Shown: positions 1 through 10,339 of the stretch, in pieces
Position numbering within the stretch: position 1 is the first letter of the stretch
Layout: every line of letters begins with the position of its first letter
Made by a program: the position numbers and the translations under genes
Source of the DNA: Pelargonium cotyledonis
Taxonomy: Eukaryota; Streptophyta; Magnoliopsida; Geraniales; Geraniaceae
Assembly: GCA_036897625.1 (NCBI GenBank)
Contig: JAYMTA010000728.1
Coordinates: 1 to 24,832, forward strand
Direction: 5' to 3'
Length of the DNA stretch: 24,832 bases
Notes under the pieces: generated by a model
The model's database searches: none
The model's input: only the letters and a program-made list of their open reading frames with translations
Told to the model about the DNA's origin: nothing

Positions 1-115
1 ACTTATACCCACCCAAGTGAATTTGTGGGAGCGGAGCGACCCGTCTGGATCCATGATTTTAAATGAGGTGTCATCACCTCATTAGTGCAATTGATATAAA
101 ATTATATGAGTCAAC
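1..115 (+). repeat. SINE-like dispersed repeat, 3' part, cut by window edge
   Basis: This segment shares the block GAATTTGTGGGAGC with 17014-17030 and a following GAGGTGTCATCACC / GATGTCACTA block with 17060-17085. The wording is also close to GAATTTGTGGGTGACGC inside the SINE-like unit at 17148-17305. It is therefore read as the 3' part of one dispersed family whose 5' end lies outside the window. No coding potential is seen. Family membership is inferred from these matches alone. Confidence 0.4.
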
Positions 116-1744
116 TGATACTCATATTATTCCACTTAAAAATTATAGTTAAATTTTCAAAACATTCCATTAAAATACTTATCAAGTTAAAAGGATAAAG
201 ACAATAAATTATCATATTATTTTATGATTTAATGTAAGGATAAAATAGAGGTGAGTGGCGATATAAAACAACTAAGTAAATTATATACATTTTACTCATC
301 TCTCATATTTGAAAATGTAATTAAAATGTCATAATTTAAAAAAAGCTTATTTAAAACGTTATCATTCTAAATGTTTGATTGACATAAATTTAATTAAGTC
401 ATTTACCTCTATTTTCTTTATTTTATAATTATAATCACTAAAATTGAAAAAATACATAATATTCAACTAGTGTTAGCAATGCTAAGGTAGCATTCGTTTA
501 GCAATTTTTATTTAAAATTCTGGAAAAGTTTGACATGTTGGGTATTTTTTATTGCAATAATTGCGTTCATTTAATTTTTTCTGAAGGACATATTTAGGAT
601 TTAAAAATATATTATCTTTCCTCAAATGAGTTAAATAATTCTAAATTTTAGAGAACCGAAATAACACATCTAACATGTTATTTCAATTTCTTAAAATTTG
701 GATTTATTTCACTCATAGGAAAGTGGATTTAACTATTTTAATTGGGTTTCTGGAACAATACAGTTTCATGTGAGACTAATTTGGAACAAAAATATATAGT
801 TCAGGTACCAAAATAGAACGATATCAATAATTTGAGTACTAAATAGAAATATCAAATTGAAACAATATTAATAATTTGATTACCAAATAAAAACAAATAT
901 TGAATTAGATACCAATTTAGACAAATGAGGTTTAGGGGAAAACTCTCCAGTGGAGGCGGTGGGCCACTGTCAAGTAAGGAGGGGATCCAAAGTTGGGATC
1001 TGAAGCCGGTTTGGGTACTTGCAGCAATTCGGAATAAGATGACGAGTTATGGTGATGTTCTAGCCTTGTTGGGTCTCGTGGTAGGACCCAAAATGCCAAG
1101 ATTGAATTTGCTAGATCATAATAAGTCATGGTTCTCTTTTTGTGTTTCGTTTAGTTTGGCTAGTTGTTTTCTTAATGAGACATGGTGTGTCTCCAAGGGG
1201 GTTTGGGATCAGAGGTTTAGGGGCTCGATTTGTACTCAAGTTGTTATATCCATATCTGGTTCGGTTTGTACTATAATTGTATTGGAACTTTTGAGTAATA
1301 ATGAACGATGGTTTAGTTTCTCTAACAAAATGGAACATTCCCCTAATTCCAACCCTTCTTATTATTAGTAAAATTATTTTATTGGAAGAGTTAACCCATC
1401 TTATTTGACTAATACAACTTGTTTTAGTGATAATATTCAATTATTTATAATAATTTTAAAAGTAACACACAATTTGCTAAAGTGAATTGACCGCATTGGC
1501 ATTCTCTATTTGATGGCTTTAGAGAATGATTTAATAAATAGGTGATCACTGATTTGGTGGTAACATGAACAAAACGGATGTAACTTTATTTGGAGAAAAC
1601 GCCATCGTATTCTTTTTTCTGGTCTACTTAACTTAACCAACTTAATTACCTTTCTACATTAAATAATAGAATATATATATTTTTTTTATAACCAATAATA
1701 GAATAAGTTGATATCAAACACCAATGGCACCGGCTACATTTCCT
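116..1744. other. AT-rich intergenic stretch, no supported gene
   Basis: The first 800 bases are very AT-rich with no open frame of note. A 147-codon ATG frame at 925-1368 (plus) lies in a somewhat less AT-rich patch, but I recognise no domain in it and its composition drifts into AT-rich sequence at the end. An overlapping minus-strand frame (1126-1440) is equally anonymous. The patch may be old transposon sequence, but nothing in it identifies a family. Confidence 0.5.
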
Positions 1745-2096
1745 AACAAGCCCATAGCTGGGTGTGGGACCGAGGCTCGCGGGATATTACGATAGAATCA
1801 AACGCTCATAATGTGGTCAATCCAATTCAGACTAGGGAGAAAGGTGACATTAGTGCTTTTGGTCTGATTATCGCTGATATAGATTGTTTAGATGCCCAGA
1901 TTAATTTCATTAGTTTTAATTTTATTTTACTGGTCTGTGAATCAAGTTGTCGATGCTTTATCTAGGTTTTCGGAGTCTTCGTTAGATTTGTTAGCTTGGG
2001 AAGGACCGTCTGGTCTGAAGTTTATTGAATCATTGGTTTTATCGGATTTGGCTAATTAATAATAATCAAGGTTAATTTCTTTAAAAAAAAAAAACA
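1745..2096 (+). mobile_element. 5'-truncated LINE: RNase H end plus poly(A) tail
   Basis: The conceptual translation reads WDRGSRDITIESNAHNVVN, then SAFGLIIADIDCL, and, after a frame or stop break, VNQVVDALSRF and LAWEGPSGLKFIESLVLSDL. This order matches the C-terminal RNase H domain of plant L1-type LINE ORF2: the ESDA..VV..I segment, the .FG.II.D. segment, the .N.VADALAR motif, then a short tail ending near the stop. The final codons are followed by a run of 12 A at 2083-2094, as expected for a LINE 3' end. The copy is 5'-truncated and interrupted, so it is dead. A clear target-site duplication was not found. Confidence 0.75.
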
Positions 2097-2559
2097 ATCT
2101 CATAACTTGTTTTGTGATTTCTTGTAAAGATATTATTTTAAAGAGAATGATTCACACATGTATTCTATTTACATTTATTTTCTTATGTACTTGGTATAAT
2201 TAATGAAAATGTTTATGTTAGAAAATGAATATGTTTTAATGTTATAATATATTTATTTATATTTATCCATTTAAGGGAATAAAAAAATATAATTATGATT
2301 TTGAGTTTACAAATGTTAATGAGTTATACTAACAAGTTGCAAAAACTTATTATAATCTCACGAAAAAAAAATCGAACGAATTTTTTTGAACGATCTGTAA
2401 TAAAAGAGGTACAAGTTTATTAGTATTTGTAATGAATTCATTAGAATATTGGAACTTCTCTATTTCTTACCCGAACATTTTTATTGTTATCATCAAATAA
2501 ATGTAAAAATACATGAAAAAATATTTTTTCTTATTTTAAAATGAGTATCTACTAAAAGT
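2097..2559. other. AT-rich spacer
   Basis: This spacer lies between two LINE relics. It is AT-rich with several short homopolymer runs. No gene, RNA or repeat boundary is supported. Confidence 0.5.
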
Positions 2560-4256
2560 TGTGTTGTCTCTCCAAGTGGTCGTCTCCCATAGGGGTGTTC
2601 TAGTGGTGGCTAGAGTTTTGAGGTAGCTTCACAAATCTAGGTTTGTGATAGTGGTGAGCAGAGGCTAGGGTTTTATGAGGAGGGAGGGTAGTGTGTAGCT
2701 GGCACAAGGATAAACAATGAGAGGACAAGGTGTGTTTTCAGGGCAAAAACGTTTGCGGTGAGAATTGTGTGGGGTGGAGTGGGGCGATGTCTTCGGGTGC
2801 AAGAAGGGGTTCGGCGGGGGGTGGGAAAGGATCGTAGAACAGGTCGTTGGTGGTGGGGGAACGGTCTCCATCAATCGGAGATGGATATAGATGATGTCAT
2901 GGGTAGGGTTCAGGGTTTGATGGTCGAGGATGAGGATGTGATGATCAAGTATAGTGGGGCAAAGGTGACAAAGGTGCAGGGGAATGGAGAGGTGATCAGT
3001 TTTGTCAAATTTTTTTTGTCCGATTCTTCCATTGATTTTGTCAACATGCAACAAATGATGGTTTGGCTGTGGAGGCCGAAGAATGAGGCTACTGCGTAGG
3101 AGTTGTTTGACCAACTCCGAATTCGAGAAAGTTCTATCAGTTTTTGTTCGAGTTCTATGATGAAGATGATGTCGTTAGGGTAGAGAAACAAGGGACATGG
3201 ATGTACAATGGAAAGCATCAGATATTGGAGCGTCTGAAAGTGGGGAACAACCCATACGAGATGGAATTGCATATGTTGGAGATGTGGATCCAGGTAAGGT
3301 GTATCCCGCTAGGTATATGTCAAAGATGGTATGTAAGGATCTGGGAGGTGCTATTGGACAGTTCGTGGAGTCTGGTTCACACAATTTCAGATGAGATTGG
3401 GGGGCATTCGCGCAAATTCAGGTTTGATTCGATACGAGGAATCCATTACGGATAAATGCTAGGATGAAGGTTGCAAACTCTGGCAGCCATGTGATTCATA
3501 TTCAATATGAACGACATCCTACATTCTACTACTATTGTAGGATATTGGGGCATATAGAGAAAGAGTGTGCTCAATTTAGGGCTATTACTGCTCAATGATT
3601 GGGGAGAGCATTTGGGGCATTTTTGGTGGCGCCTAAGGCAGAAGAATGTGTCTCAGGGATCAATGGATTCGGTCGGGGTTGGACTATCTGTGGGACCTGG
3701 TGGAGGAGGTGGTGACTCGTATTTCACCTACTCTCCAAGATGTTTAGGAGATAGGAAAGATGGTCGTTGCAGTGTTCAAACGCAAGAGAGGTATTGGGCA
3801 GGAGGATGACGGTCGGCCGGTTGATGGGGCAACGCCAAAAAAATATGCAAGGTATAAACCTGGAGTTCAGGTTTGCAAAGAATGAGGTTAGTAGGCGGGG
3901 AGGGTGACTTCTGTGATAGAATCAGGTTACGGGGTTGTCATGTCATGAAAAGTCTGATTCAACTTGTATTGGTGCAGATCCAGAGGAGTGATCCGGTTAT
4001 GGTAGGACAGGCTGGGGGTAAGGCTCGCCTAGTGCCCCCGGTTTGGTTAACTAGTAACTCCCAGTTCAAAAGAGTTTTTACTCATTGGTCAAAATTCTTT
4101 GATTGAGGTCATGGTTGTTTTCATGTTTGGTTTAGTTTATTTTCTTGTTGGGTTACAACTTAGGTTATTATGGCTAGTCTAGTTGTTATTTTTTTTGCAC
4201 TTATGCAATTCTTCCCATTATTCAATAATGAAAGTTGTTAGTTTAAGGTAAAAAAA
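2560..4256 (+). mobile_element. LINE relic with ORF1 only, apparently lacking ORF2
   Basis: GC-richer leader sequence (about 2560-2880, with CTAGGGTTTT-like text) precedes a decayed LINE ORF1. After ORF1 a G-rich degenerate stretch runs to about 4105. The sequence then passes directly into a T-rich tail, ATTCAATAATGAAAGTTGTT, ending in a short A run at about 4250-4256. This resembles LINE 3' ends. No endonuclease or reverse-transcriptase sequence is visible between ORF1 and the tail, so the element appears internally deleted. The 5' edge is approximate, and no convincing target duplication was seen. Confidence 0.6.
2881..3660 (+). pseudogene. LINE ORF1 (DUF4283 plus CCHC-type knuckle), decayed
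   Basis: From the ATG at 2881 the frames together give an N-terminal acidic segment (MDIDDVMGRVQGLMVEDEDV), then FEFYDEDDVVRVEKQGTWM, then LEMWIQVRCIPLG, then MVCKDLGGAIGQFVESG, then NPLRINARMKV, and finally IQYERHPTFYYYCRILGHIEKECA. This is the usual order of plant LINE ORF1 proteins: a DUF4283 RNA-binding-like domain, the 'iWvQv.glP' strand, the 'iG.fv' segment, 'PLRR' and a zinc knuckle. The reading frame changes at least twice (about 3130 and 3310), and a TAG interrupts it near 3097. The first knuckle cysteine (normally FCxxC) is a tyrosine here. It is non-functional. In live elements this protein binds LINE RNA. Confidence 0.75.
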
Positions 4257-5346
4257 TGAATAAATTATTATTCATGATCGAACAATAATTATGTCATATA
4301 TGTTGAGTTTTTATACGTAGAGCACATGATGATATAAAGCGAAAATTTCAACTTTGTCTAATTTAGACACTTTATTTTTTTTTACATATTTTTTACGAAA
4401 ATAAAAAAATAGACATTGACTATGCATCAAAACGTATAAATAAATTGATTCCCTACCGATTATCTCATGTCTACGTATTGAGTTCGCAATCCTCCTCCAC
4501 CTATGTCACACTCGAACATTCTTTCTTGACCCCAACCGAGTCATTAGGTAGACTCAATTGACTCGACCAACCAAGTCACTAAATGAACTCATCCAAACTG
4601 TATTAATTCAATGAGTGGACTCATTTAAACCCAGTTGAGCATCCACCTCACGTGGAGGTGTCCACATCCGATCTAGACTTGCATCTTCACTACTCTTGAA
4701 GTGTCACGTGGCAGTTGCATCACCTTCATCTTGCGCGACACTACACAAAATCATGACCTCGCGTCCATATATGTTCCACCTATGACCAATTTGCACAATC
4801 CAACTGCAATTAACCCAATTCAACCAATTGTGCCAAAATAATTTTATAATCATGTACTTAGACCATGATGCTCATAATTAACTCAATTTTATTCCCAATA
4901 AACACATTCCCTTGTTTATGACCCATAGTAAACATTTAAGTGCTTAAGACTAAATCGACTTCTCCGGACTCTTTTTAGCACTCAGGGGACTTAACTTCAA
5001 ACCCTTGAGAGGCTACCATTTTCTTCCAAATATCGTTATAATTTAACATGAAGATCCCAAACATGACATGTCTAAGGGAAAACCTCCTAGACTTGACTTT
5101 TGGTGTGTTTGCTTATAACTCTACTTCAAGTAATGACATCATCGCATCTCAGTACGCACAATTTATCGCCATGTAGGGCCCAACGCCACATCACTATAGT
5201 CCGCTTCATCATGACATCACCACTTGATGTGACTTTATCATGAAAACTCACTTGCCATGATAATTAAAAAAATCATTCTTAAGGTGATACATTGCCTCGT
5301 ACATCTTGACTCGGCCATTATAAATACCCCCTCAAGTCATGATGTA

Positions 5347-5380
<34 letters not shown>

Positions 5381-5740
5381 GTATGAGAAAACATTAGTGT
5401 CATTTATACATTTCTATTCTCTTTATTCTTTCTAGTAATCACATTTAGTAGAGATCCCACTTTTCACACCCAAGATAATTGTAGTTCCTGTACATTGGGT
5501 GCCTAACACCCAAAAAGGTCAAGCGTTCGTAGGTAACCTCAAACCAAAAGATGTAAGTGTGAGACATATATCAAGACTCCTGCAACAATTTAGTTCCTGG
5601 TACATCTCACATTTCATTGTTCTTTTGGACTTTGGGTCAACAAAACGCATCAAATGATCATTTGAAAATTAATATTTTAAATTAAATTCACTACTACATG
5701 TCTCTCTTATATTTTGAGAGTTGGGTATGGTTTTTGAATG
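4257..5740 (+). other. Gene-free stretch, possible LTR-derived sequence
   Basis: No gene is seen. The part from about 4440 to 5640 has features of an old LTR: a long, moderately C-rich upstream stretch, a TATA box (CATTATAAATACCC at about 5316-5328), a T-rich stretch downstream, then TTGGGTGCCTAACACCCAA at 5494-5512, which folds into a 7-bp stem. No partner LTR, primer-binding site or coding domain was found. The LTR reading is inference from this arrangement only. Confidence 0.3.
5349..5378. repeat. (AT)n microsatellite
   Basis: An uninterrupted run of AT dinucleotides is bounded by GAATAT and ATATTC. It lies just downstream of the TATA-like box at about 5318. Confidence 0.95.
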
Positions 5741-6217
5741 ACTACAAATGCTCTTGAATTTCAAAGCGACAACGATCTCTTTTGGATTTGCATATAGCAA
5801 ATTGTGGTCTCTTTCAGCAAGAGACGGTTGCAGGGAAAAAGGTGACTTGGAAGGTGGTGCCTCATCAGAGTCTACATATTATCATTTGACTTTGATATCG
5901 AATCATATGGTAGGCCAAGTGGTGGCCAAGCAGTTTGAAGAGTCTTTCACGTGGTTGCCTTCAACTACAAGTGCAATTGTTGTTAGTTGTTCATGCTCTT
6001 CAAGCTTGGGAGAGAGAGAGAGAGAGAGAGATGATTCTAATGCCTTCAGCTTAATTATTAACACATTCATTTGATTATTTATGATGTTTTAGTTATTGTG
6101 ACTTAGTTTGGTGGTGCCGATATTTTGTTAGCGGGTTGATCTGCAAACCAAATAACCCACGAATTAATTAGGTATTCAATCTATTTGTCAGACTTGTATA
6201 AGTAGGTTAGTCTTCAA
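5741..6217. other. Stretch with an anonymous 108-codon frame
   Basis: An ATG frame runs from 5748 to 6074 (plus). Its translation begins MLLNFKATTISFGFAY and ends in a low-complexity segment encoded by the GA run near 6010. I recognise no domain, promoter or splice structure. It may be a fragment of a gene or of a transposon, or chance. No function is proposed. Confidence 0.3.
6009..6031 (+). repeat. (GA)n microsatellite
   Basis: A run of GA dinucleotides follows CAAGCTTGG and is read as alternating Arg/Glu in one frame. Confidence 0.9.
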
Positions 6218-6225
6218 GCCCCCAA

Positions 6226-6398
6226 CAGTGGCAGACCCAGACATTTGGATATATGGGGTCAAAAAAAAAATCTTCTAAAATATATGGGGTCATTTAATGA
6301 TAATAATATTTTTACAGAAATTTATAACTACAAAAGTTAGTTTTTTTTAAGAAACTGGGGTCAAGTGCCCCCCATGGCACCATGTAGGTCCGCCACTG
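6226..6398. mobile_element. hAT-type MITE with target-site duplication
   Basis: The element begins CAGTGGCAGACCC and ends GGTCCGCCACTG, so its ends are imperfect inverted repeats of about 14 bp starting CAGTGGCRGACC. It is 173 bp, AT-rich inside and has no coding capacity. The flanks are GCCCCCAA (6218-6225) and GCCTCCAA (6399-6406), an 8-bp target duplication with one mismatch. This size of duplication and the CAGTGGCGGA terminus are usual for non-autonomous hAT elements. The call is direct from sequence; the superfamily is inferred. Confidence 0.8.
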
Positions 6399-6406
6399 GC
6401 CTCCAA

Positions 6407-7367
6407 TTGTATATCGTCTTTATTATCATCTAATTTGAAATAATAAAATATTTGTTTATGCACTAAAAAATTCACATATAATCTATACTGTCGATCCCTG
6501 CTCAACACACATGTGACTTACCCTCGAATGAGTCGAATAGGATGATTCTTTTTGTAATAAAACGGTTTAAAAGTGTCAACAACGAATTTGAGGGTCCACT
6601 TAAAAAATCCATATAATTTAGACCCTAAAAAAAAAGTTGGTTTCAAACAAATATTGATGAGTAATATTTTTATTTGAAAAAGTAATATAAGTTGCTAGCA
6701 AAAATGAGAAGCATTTGTACCAAAAAAAGAAGAAAAGAAGCATGAATAATGTAAATGATGGATGGTAGTGACGCGGCTTCTTCTATTTGCTTATCCTACG
6801 CGGATTGGTAGGACCAACCGGTCATCAAAAGTAGTGAACCCCTGCGCAACACCTAATCCCAACAAAATCACCCTCTTTTCACTTTTTCTTTTTTTTTTTT
6901 TATTTTACACAACACGTTTTTTTGTGCTAAATTATTGAGCACGGCTCAATTATCCCTAAATTGTAAATTTCTAAAATGTCTATGTCAATGGTAAAAAAAT
7001 ATATATATATTTTACATTTCATTTTATTTTCTATAATATTGTGTTCCAAACTTTATAAATTTTTTATAATGAAAAAATAGTTTTTTTGCAAAAAAAATTA
7101 AAATTTGACCTGGATGATTTTTATATCAAAATGTGTAAAAAAAATCATCCACATTTTAATTTTTGAATGTTATTTGATCTTAAATGGTCATGGTCATTAA
7201 AGCTTATATTAAAATTAAGAGAAATTTCATTTGACATCCTTCAAGTATACACATTTTGCTTTGAGCGTTTCTGTACGTGTAGTCCAAACCAAAATTGTCC
7301 ATATCTTGTACTCTTTCTATAATTATTTTTGTGGATAATATATTACTAAAATTATTCATAAAAATAA
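6407..7367. other. AT-rich intergenic stretch
   Basis: This stretch holds homopolymer runs and scattered short motifs only. No open frame, RNA gene or element ends are supported. Confidence 0.5.
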
Positions 7368-7369
7368 TA

Positions 7370-7622
7370 CTCCATCCGTCTCAAAATGAGTGTCTTGTTT
7401 GTTTAAATTTTTTGTCCCAAAATGAGTGTCTTGTTTTTATTTTTATGTTATTATACTATTGTTCTTCTCATATTACCCTTATCACTTATGCACATAGACA
7501 AATTTGCACATGAGATGCACATAAAGTGTAGATGAAAAAAGTGAGGGTTATATTGAAAACACACTAAATTATTTTATAATTTTAAATTTTTATAAAAAAT
7601 AAAAACAAAACACTCATGCAAG
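7370..7622. mobile_element. Degraded Stowaway-like (Tc1/mariner) MITE
   Basis: The left end, CTCCATCCGTCTCAAAATGA, preceded by TA, matches the well-known Stowaway terminus (CTCCCTCCGTCCC). The sequence AAAATGAGTGTCTTGTTT occurs twice, about 36 bp apart. The right end is only weakly preserved, as AAAACACTCATGCAAG followed by TA, so its boundary is uncertain. The interior is AT-rich and non-coding. Confidence 0.55.
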
Positions 7623-7624
7623 TA

Positions 7625-8491
7625 ATAGATATTGAATTTGAGGAAGCTGCCAAGGATTATGGTTATATTTAGAGTCGGCTATAATCACAATCTTGGCTTT
7701 AACTGTATTGAAGTGGAGTAGTTTCATGTCCACGTGGACAACAACGTTTGGTACAACTATCCAAATCCAAACAATAGTCCAAAGCAGTCATCAATTTCTT
7801 GTAAAAGACAAATTCACGTTTGCCAAAAACCAAAACCACAACAATTGCAACAAAATGAGTCATCCATATATATTGCATCAATCTATCGCACTATCATTTA
7901 AACATACTATGTCTTACTATCATATTAGGTATATGATGCATAAACTGCTACACATGTAACGCCAATCAATCAATGTCACAATACATGCTACTTAAACTTT
8001 AAAAATTGAAAGGACAAATGGTTAAGTTTATTACACCACACATGGGACACAAGGTCGCACGAGTTGGATTGAGTTATAAGAGCGTTTGAATCGACAACGA
8101 GATGAACTGGATTAATTAATTATGCCATCTTTCTAACAACTCCACATTGTCTGACCAATCTACCCAGGTGGCCAAGTTGGCCCAACAACTTGCCACTCAT
8201 GCATGCTCAGATAATTTAGCTTGTAAGAGCTCACGATTTTTCGTTCAGACCATGCAAACCCGTTTTTGAAGAAACTTAACCATTGTTATGGTTACTGAAG
8301 AACTAAACCTTCATTTGAGTTACTGAGGGAGTTCAACCATCATTTCAGTCACCAAAGGATCTCACCCATCACTTGGATTAACAAAACAGATCAACGTTCA
8401 TTTGAGTCCTCGAATAAAATGGATCTGTACAAACGCTCAACACTTACAAATTTATTGAGATGAGTATGCATACTATTTTATGAGATGACAT
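7625..8491. other. Intergenic stretch, no supported gene
   Basis: Short frames here (for example 7693-7959) show no recognisable domain. A patch at 8270-8400 repeats phrases such as CATTTGAGT with 30-45 bp spacing, but without a clear unit. Nothing else is seen. Confidence 0.45.
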
Positions 8492-8499
8492 ATCATAAA

Positions 8500-8695
8500 T
8501 AGGGGTGTTGATTTTGAACTCAGAACCCGCGAATCCGCCCGAGAACTCGTAACCCACTCAAAGAAAAACACCACCCATGAACCCAATTTGCAGCGGACGG
8601 CTAAGATGAGCCCAACCGTTAATGAATGGGGTGGTGAACAGTTGAGATGAGTCAACCCGCTCATAAACCTGCCTGCCCGCTCATAATACACCCAA
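8500..8695 (+). repeat. hAT 5' terminus and subterminal ACCCGC-type motifs
   Basis: This is the terminal TAGGGGTGTTGA followed by repeated AACCCGC, CCGCCCG, CAACCCGCTCAT and GCCCGCTCAT words. Such clustered subterminal motifs are transposase binding sites in the hAT superfamily; the role here is inferred by analogy. Confidence 0.6.
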
Positions 8696-8696
8696 A

Positions 8697-8712
8697 CCCT
8701 ACATATAAATAA
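8697..8712 (+). promoter_or_regulatory. Putative TATA box of the hAT transposase gene
   Basis: ACATATAAATAAT lies between the subterminal motifs and the CT-rich leader, which is the place expected for the transposase promoter. Confidence 0.45.
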
Positions 8713-8719
8713 TCCTTAT

Positions 8720-9165
8720 ACCCAACCCTAATCGTTTCTTCTCTTCCTCTTTCGCCGCCCTCCCTGAACTCTCCCATTTCTCAGATTTCACACACTCTCT
8801 CTCCTTCCTCTCTAGATTTCACTCTCTCTATCTCATCTATCCTTCATTCCTCTCCAGATTTCACACACTCTCTCTCATCTCTCATTTATTTCCAAATTTC
8901 TTTCTCTTTCTTTCTCTTTCTCTTTCTCAATCATTTCCAAATTTCTCACTCTCTGTCTCTCTCATTCGTTTCTAGAATCCTCTCTTTCAAACCCTAATCT
9001 CTCTCAAGCCCAAACCGATTCAAGCCCTAACATTTTCTCGGTGATCTTTTCTCCCACTTGCTCTTCCTCTTCTCACTCTCTGTCTCTCTCATTCATTTTC
9101 AAAATCCTCTCTCTCAAGCCCTAACCGATTCAAGCCCTAATCTTTTTCTCGTTTCTCCACTAAAA
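8720..9165 (+). repeat. CT-rich leader with an internal tandem duplication
   Basis: This is pyrimidine-rich sequence (TCTCTC, CTTCCTC runs) with AAACCCTAA words, typical of plant 5' leaders. A unit starting TCACTCTCTGTCTCTCTCAT occurs at 8946 and again at 9073, about 127 bp apart. Both copies continue into CTCAAGCCC...CCGATTCAAGCCCTAA. It is followed by an ATG at 9164 (MNISSSSSTSSNTSY), which could open a short first exon. Confidence 0.6.
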
Positions 9166-9750
9166 TGAATATTTCTTCTTCAAGTTCTACCTCTTCAAAC
9201 ACAAGTTATGTTTGTTTAGAGTATAGTTAGTTAGTGATTAGTGTAGAATTTAGTATAGTTGTTCTTAGATTAGTAGTTGTTCTTGTGGTATTTGCAGTAT
9301 TCAACTTGGCTTTGAGTCCTTTGACAAGCCAACCAAGAATGGCCGAGCTCGATGACACCACACTTGAGTTAAAACAAATTGTTTTCTTTTGTTCAGTCTT
9401 ATCTCGTTTATGCTTAGATTTATGATTTGTTATCTGTTTTGTTAATTTTTTTTTTATTTCATGCATGCTTAGATTTAGGTTTTGTCATTACATTATTGAA
9501 TAAAATTGTCATGCATGCTTGAATCTACTTATTCTTCATTGTTTTTGGGCTCTGTGATGTATACTTTGTTCTGATTTGTTGATTCTTTATGATTTTTTTA
9601 AAATTTTTATTTCATGCATGATGTTTTTTTTTCCTCATATGTGCTCAGATTTGTTCATACATGAACGGATTTGCATCAGATCTGTTCATATATGCTCAGA
9701 TCTGCATCAGATCTGTTCATATATGCTCATATCTGTTCATATATGCTCAT

Positions 9751-10305
9751 ATTTGTTGTGTTCATATCTGTTTATGTTGTTTCTATTTATGTTGTATTAT
9801 ATTTGTTTATGTTGTATTGTATTTGTTTATGTTATTGCATGTATCTATTTCTCTTGTATTAGTTGTATATCCCTATTAGTTTGTAATACTAGTATGTCCA
9901 TCGTTTATGTTGTATATGCATATTAGCTTATATGATTGTATCTGATTCTGTTGTATCTGTTCTGTTTATGATTATGTTTTTGTTTCTGTTCTATTTATGA
10001 TTATGTTTCTGTATCTGTTTTTTCATATTTGCTGTGTTCATATCTGTTTATGATGTTTCTATTTCTGTTGTATTGTATTTGTTTATGTTATTGCATGTAT
10101 CTGTTTCTCTTATACAAGTTGTATATGCCTATTAGTTTGTAATACTAGCATGTCCATCGTTTATGTTGTATATGCATATTAGTTTATATGATTGTGTCTG
10201 TTTCTATTGTATCTATTCAGATATGTTGTAACTTGCTTATCTGTTCTGTTTATGATTATGTTTCTGTTTCTGTTCTATTTATGATTATGTTTCTGTATAT
10301 GGTTT
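9751..10305 (+). repeat. About 276-bp tandem duplication in T-rich intron-like sequence
   Basis: The block starting ATTTGTTGTGTTCATATCTG at 9751 recurs as ATTTGCTGTGTTCATATCTG at 10027. The two copies stay alignable over their length, for example GTTTGTAATACTAGTATGTC against GTTTGTAATACTAGCATGTC, and TTTATGATTATGTTTCTG near both ends. The stretch just before (9650-9750) holds smaller repeats of GATCTGTTCATATATGCTCA. It precedes a splice-acceptor-like TATTGCAG ending at 10339. Confidence 0.8.
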
Positions 10306-10339
10306 TTATGTACTAATAGTAGGGCATTTTGTATTGCAG

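Noticed and set aside
9576-9926. Cys/Ile/Tyr-rich frames of 63-116 codons
   Set aside because: They are products of the T-rich tandem repeats (GTTCATATATG, TGTTTATG) in the hAT intron.
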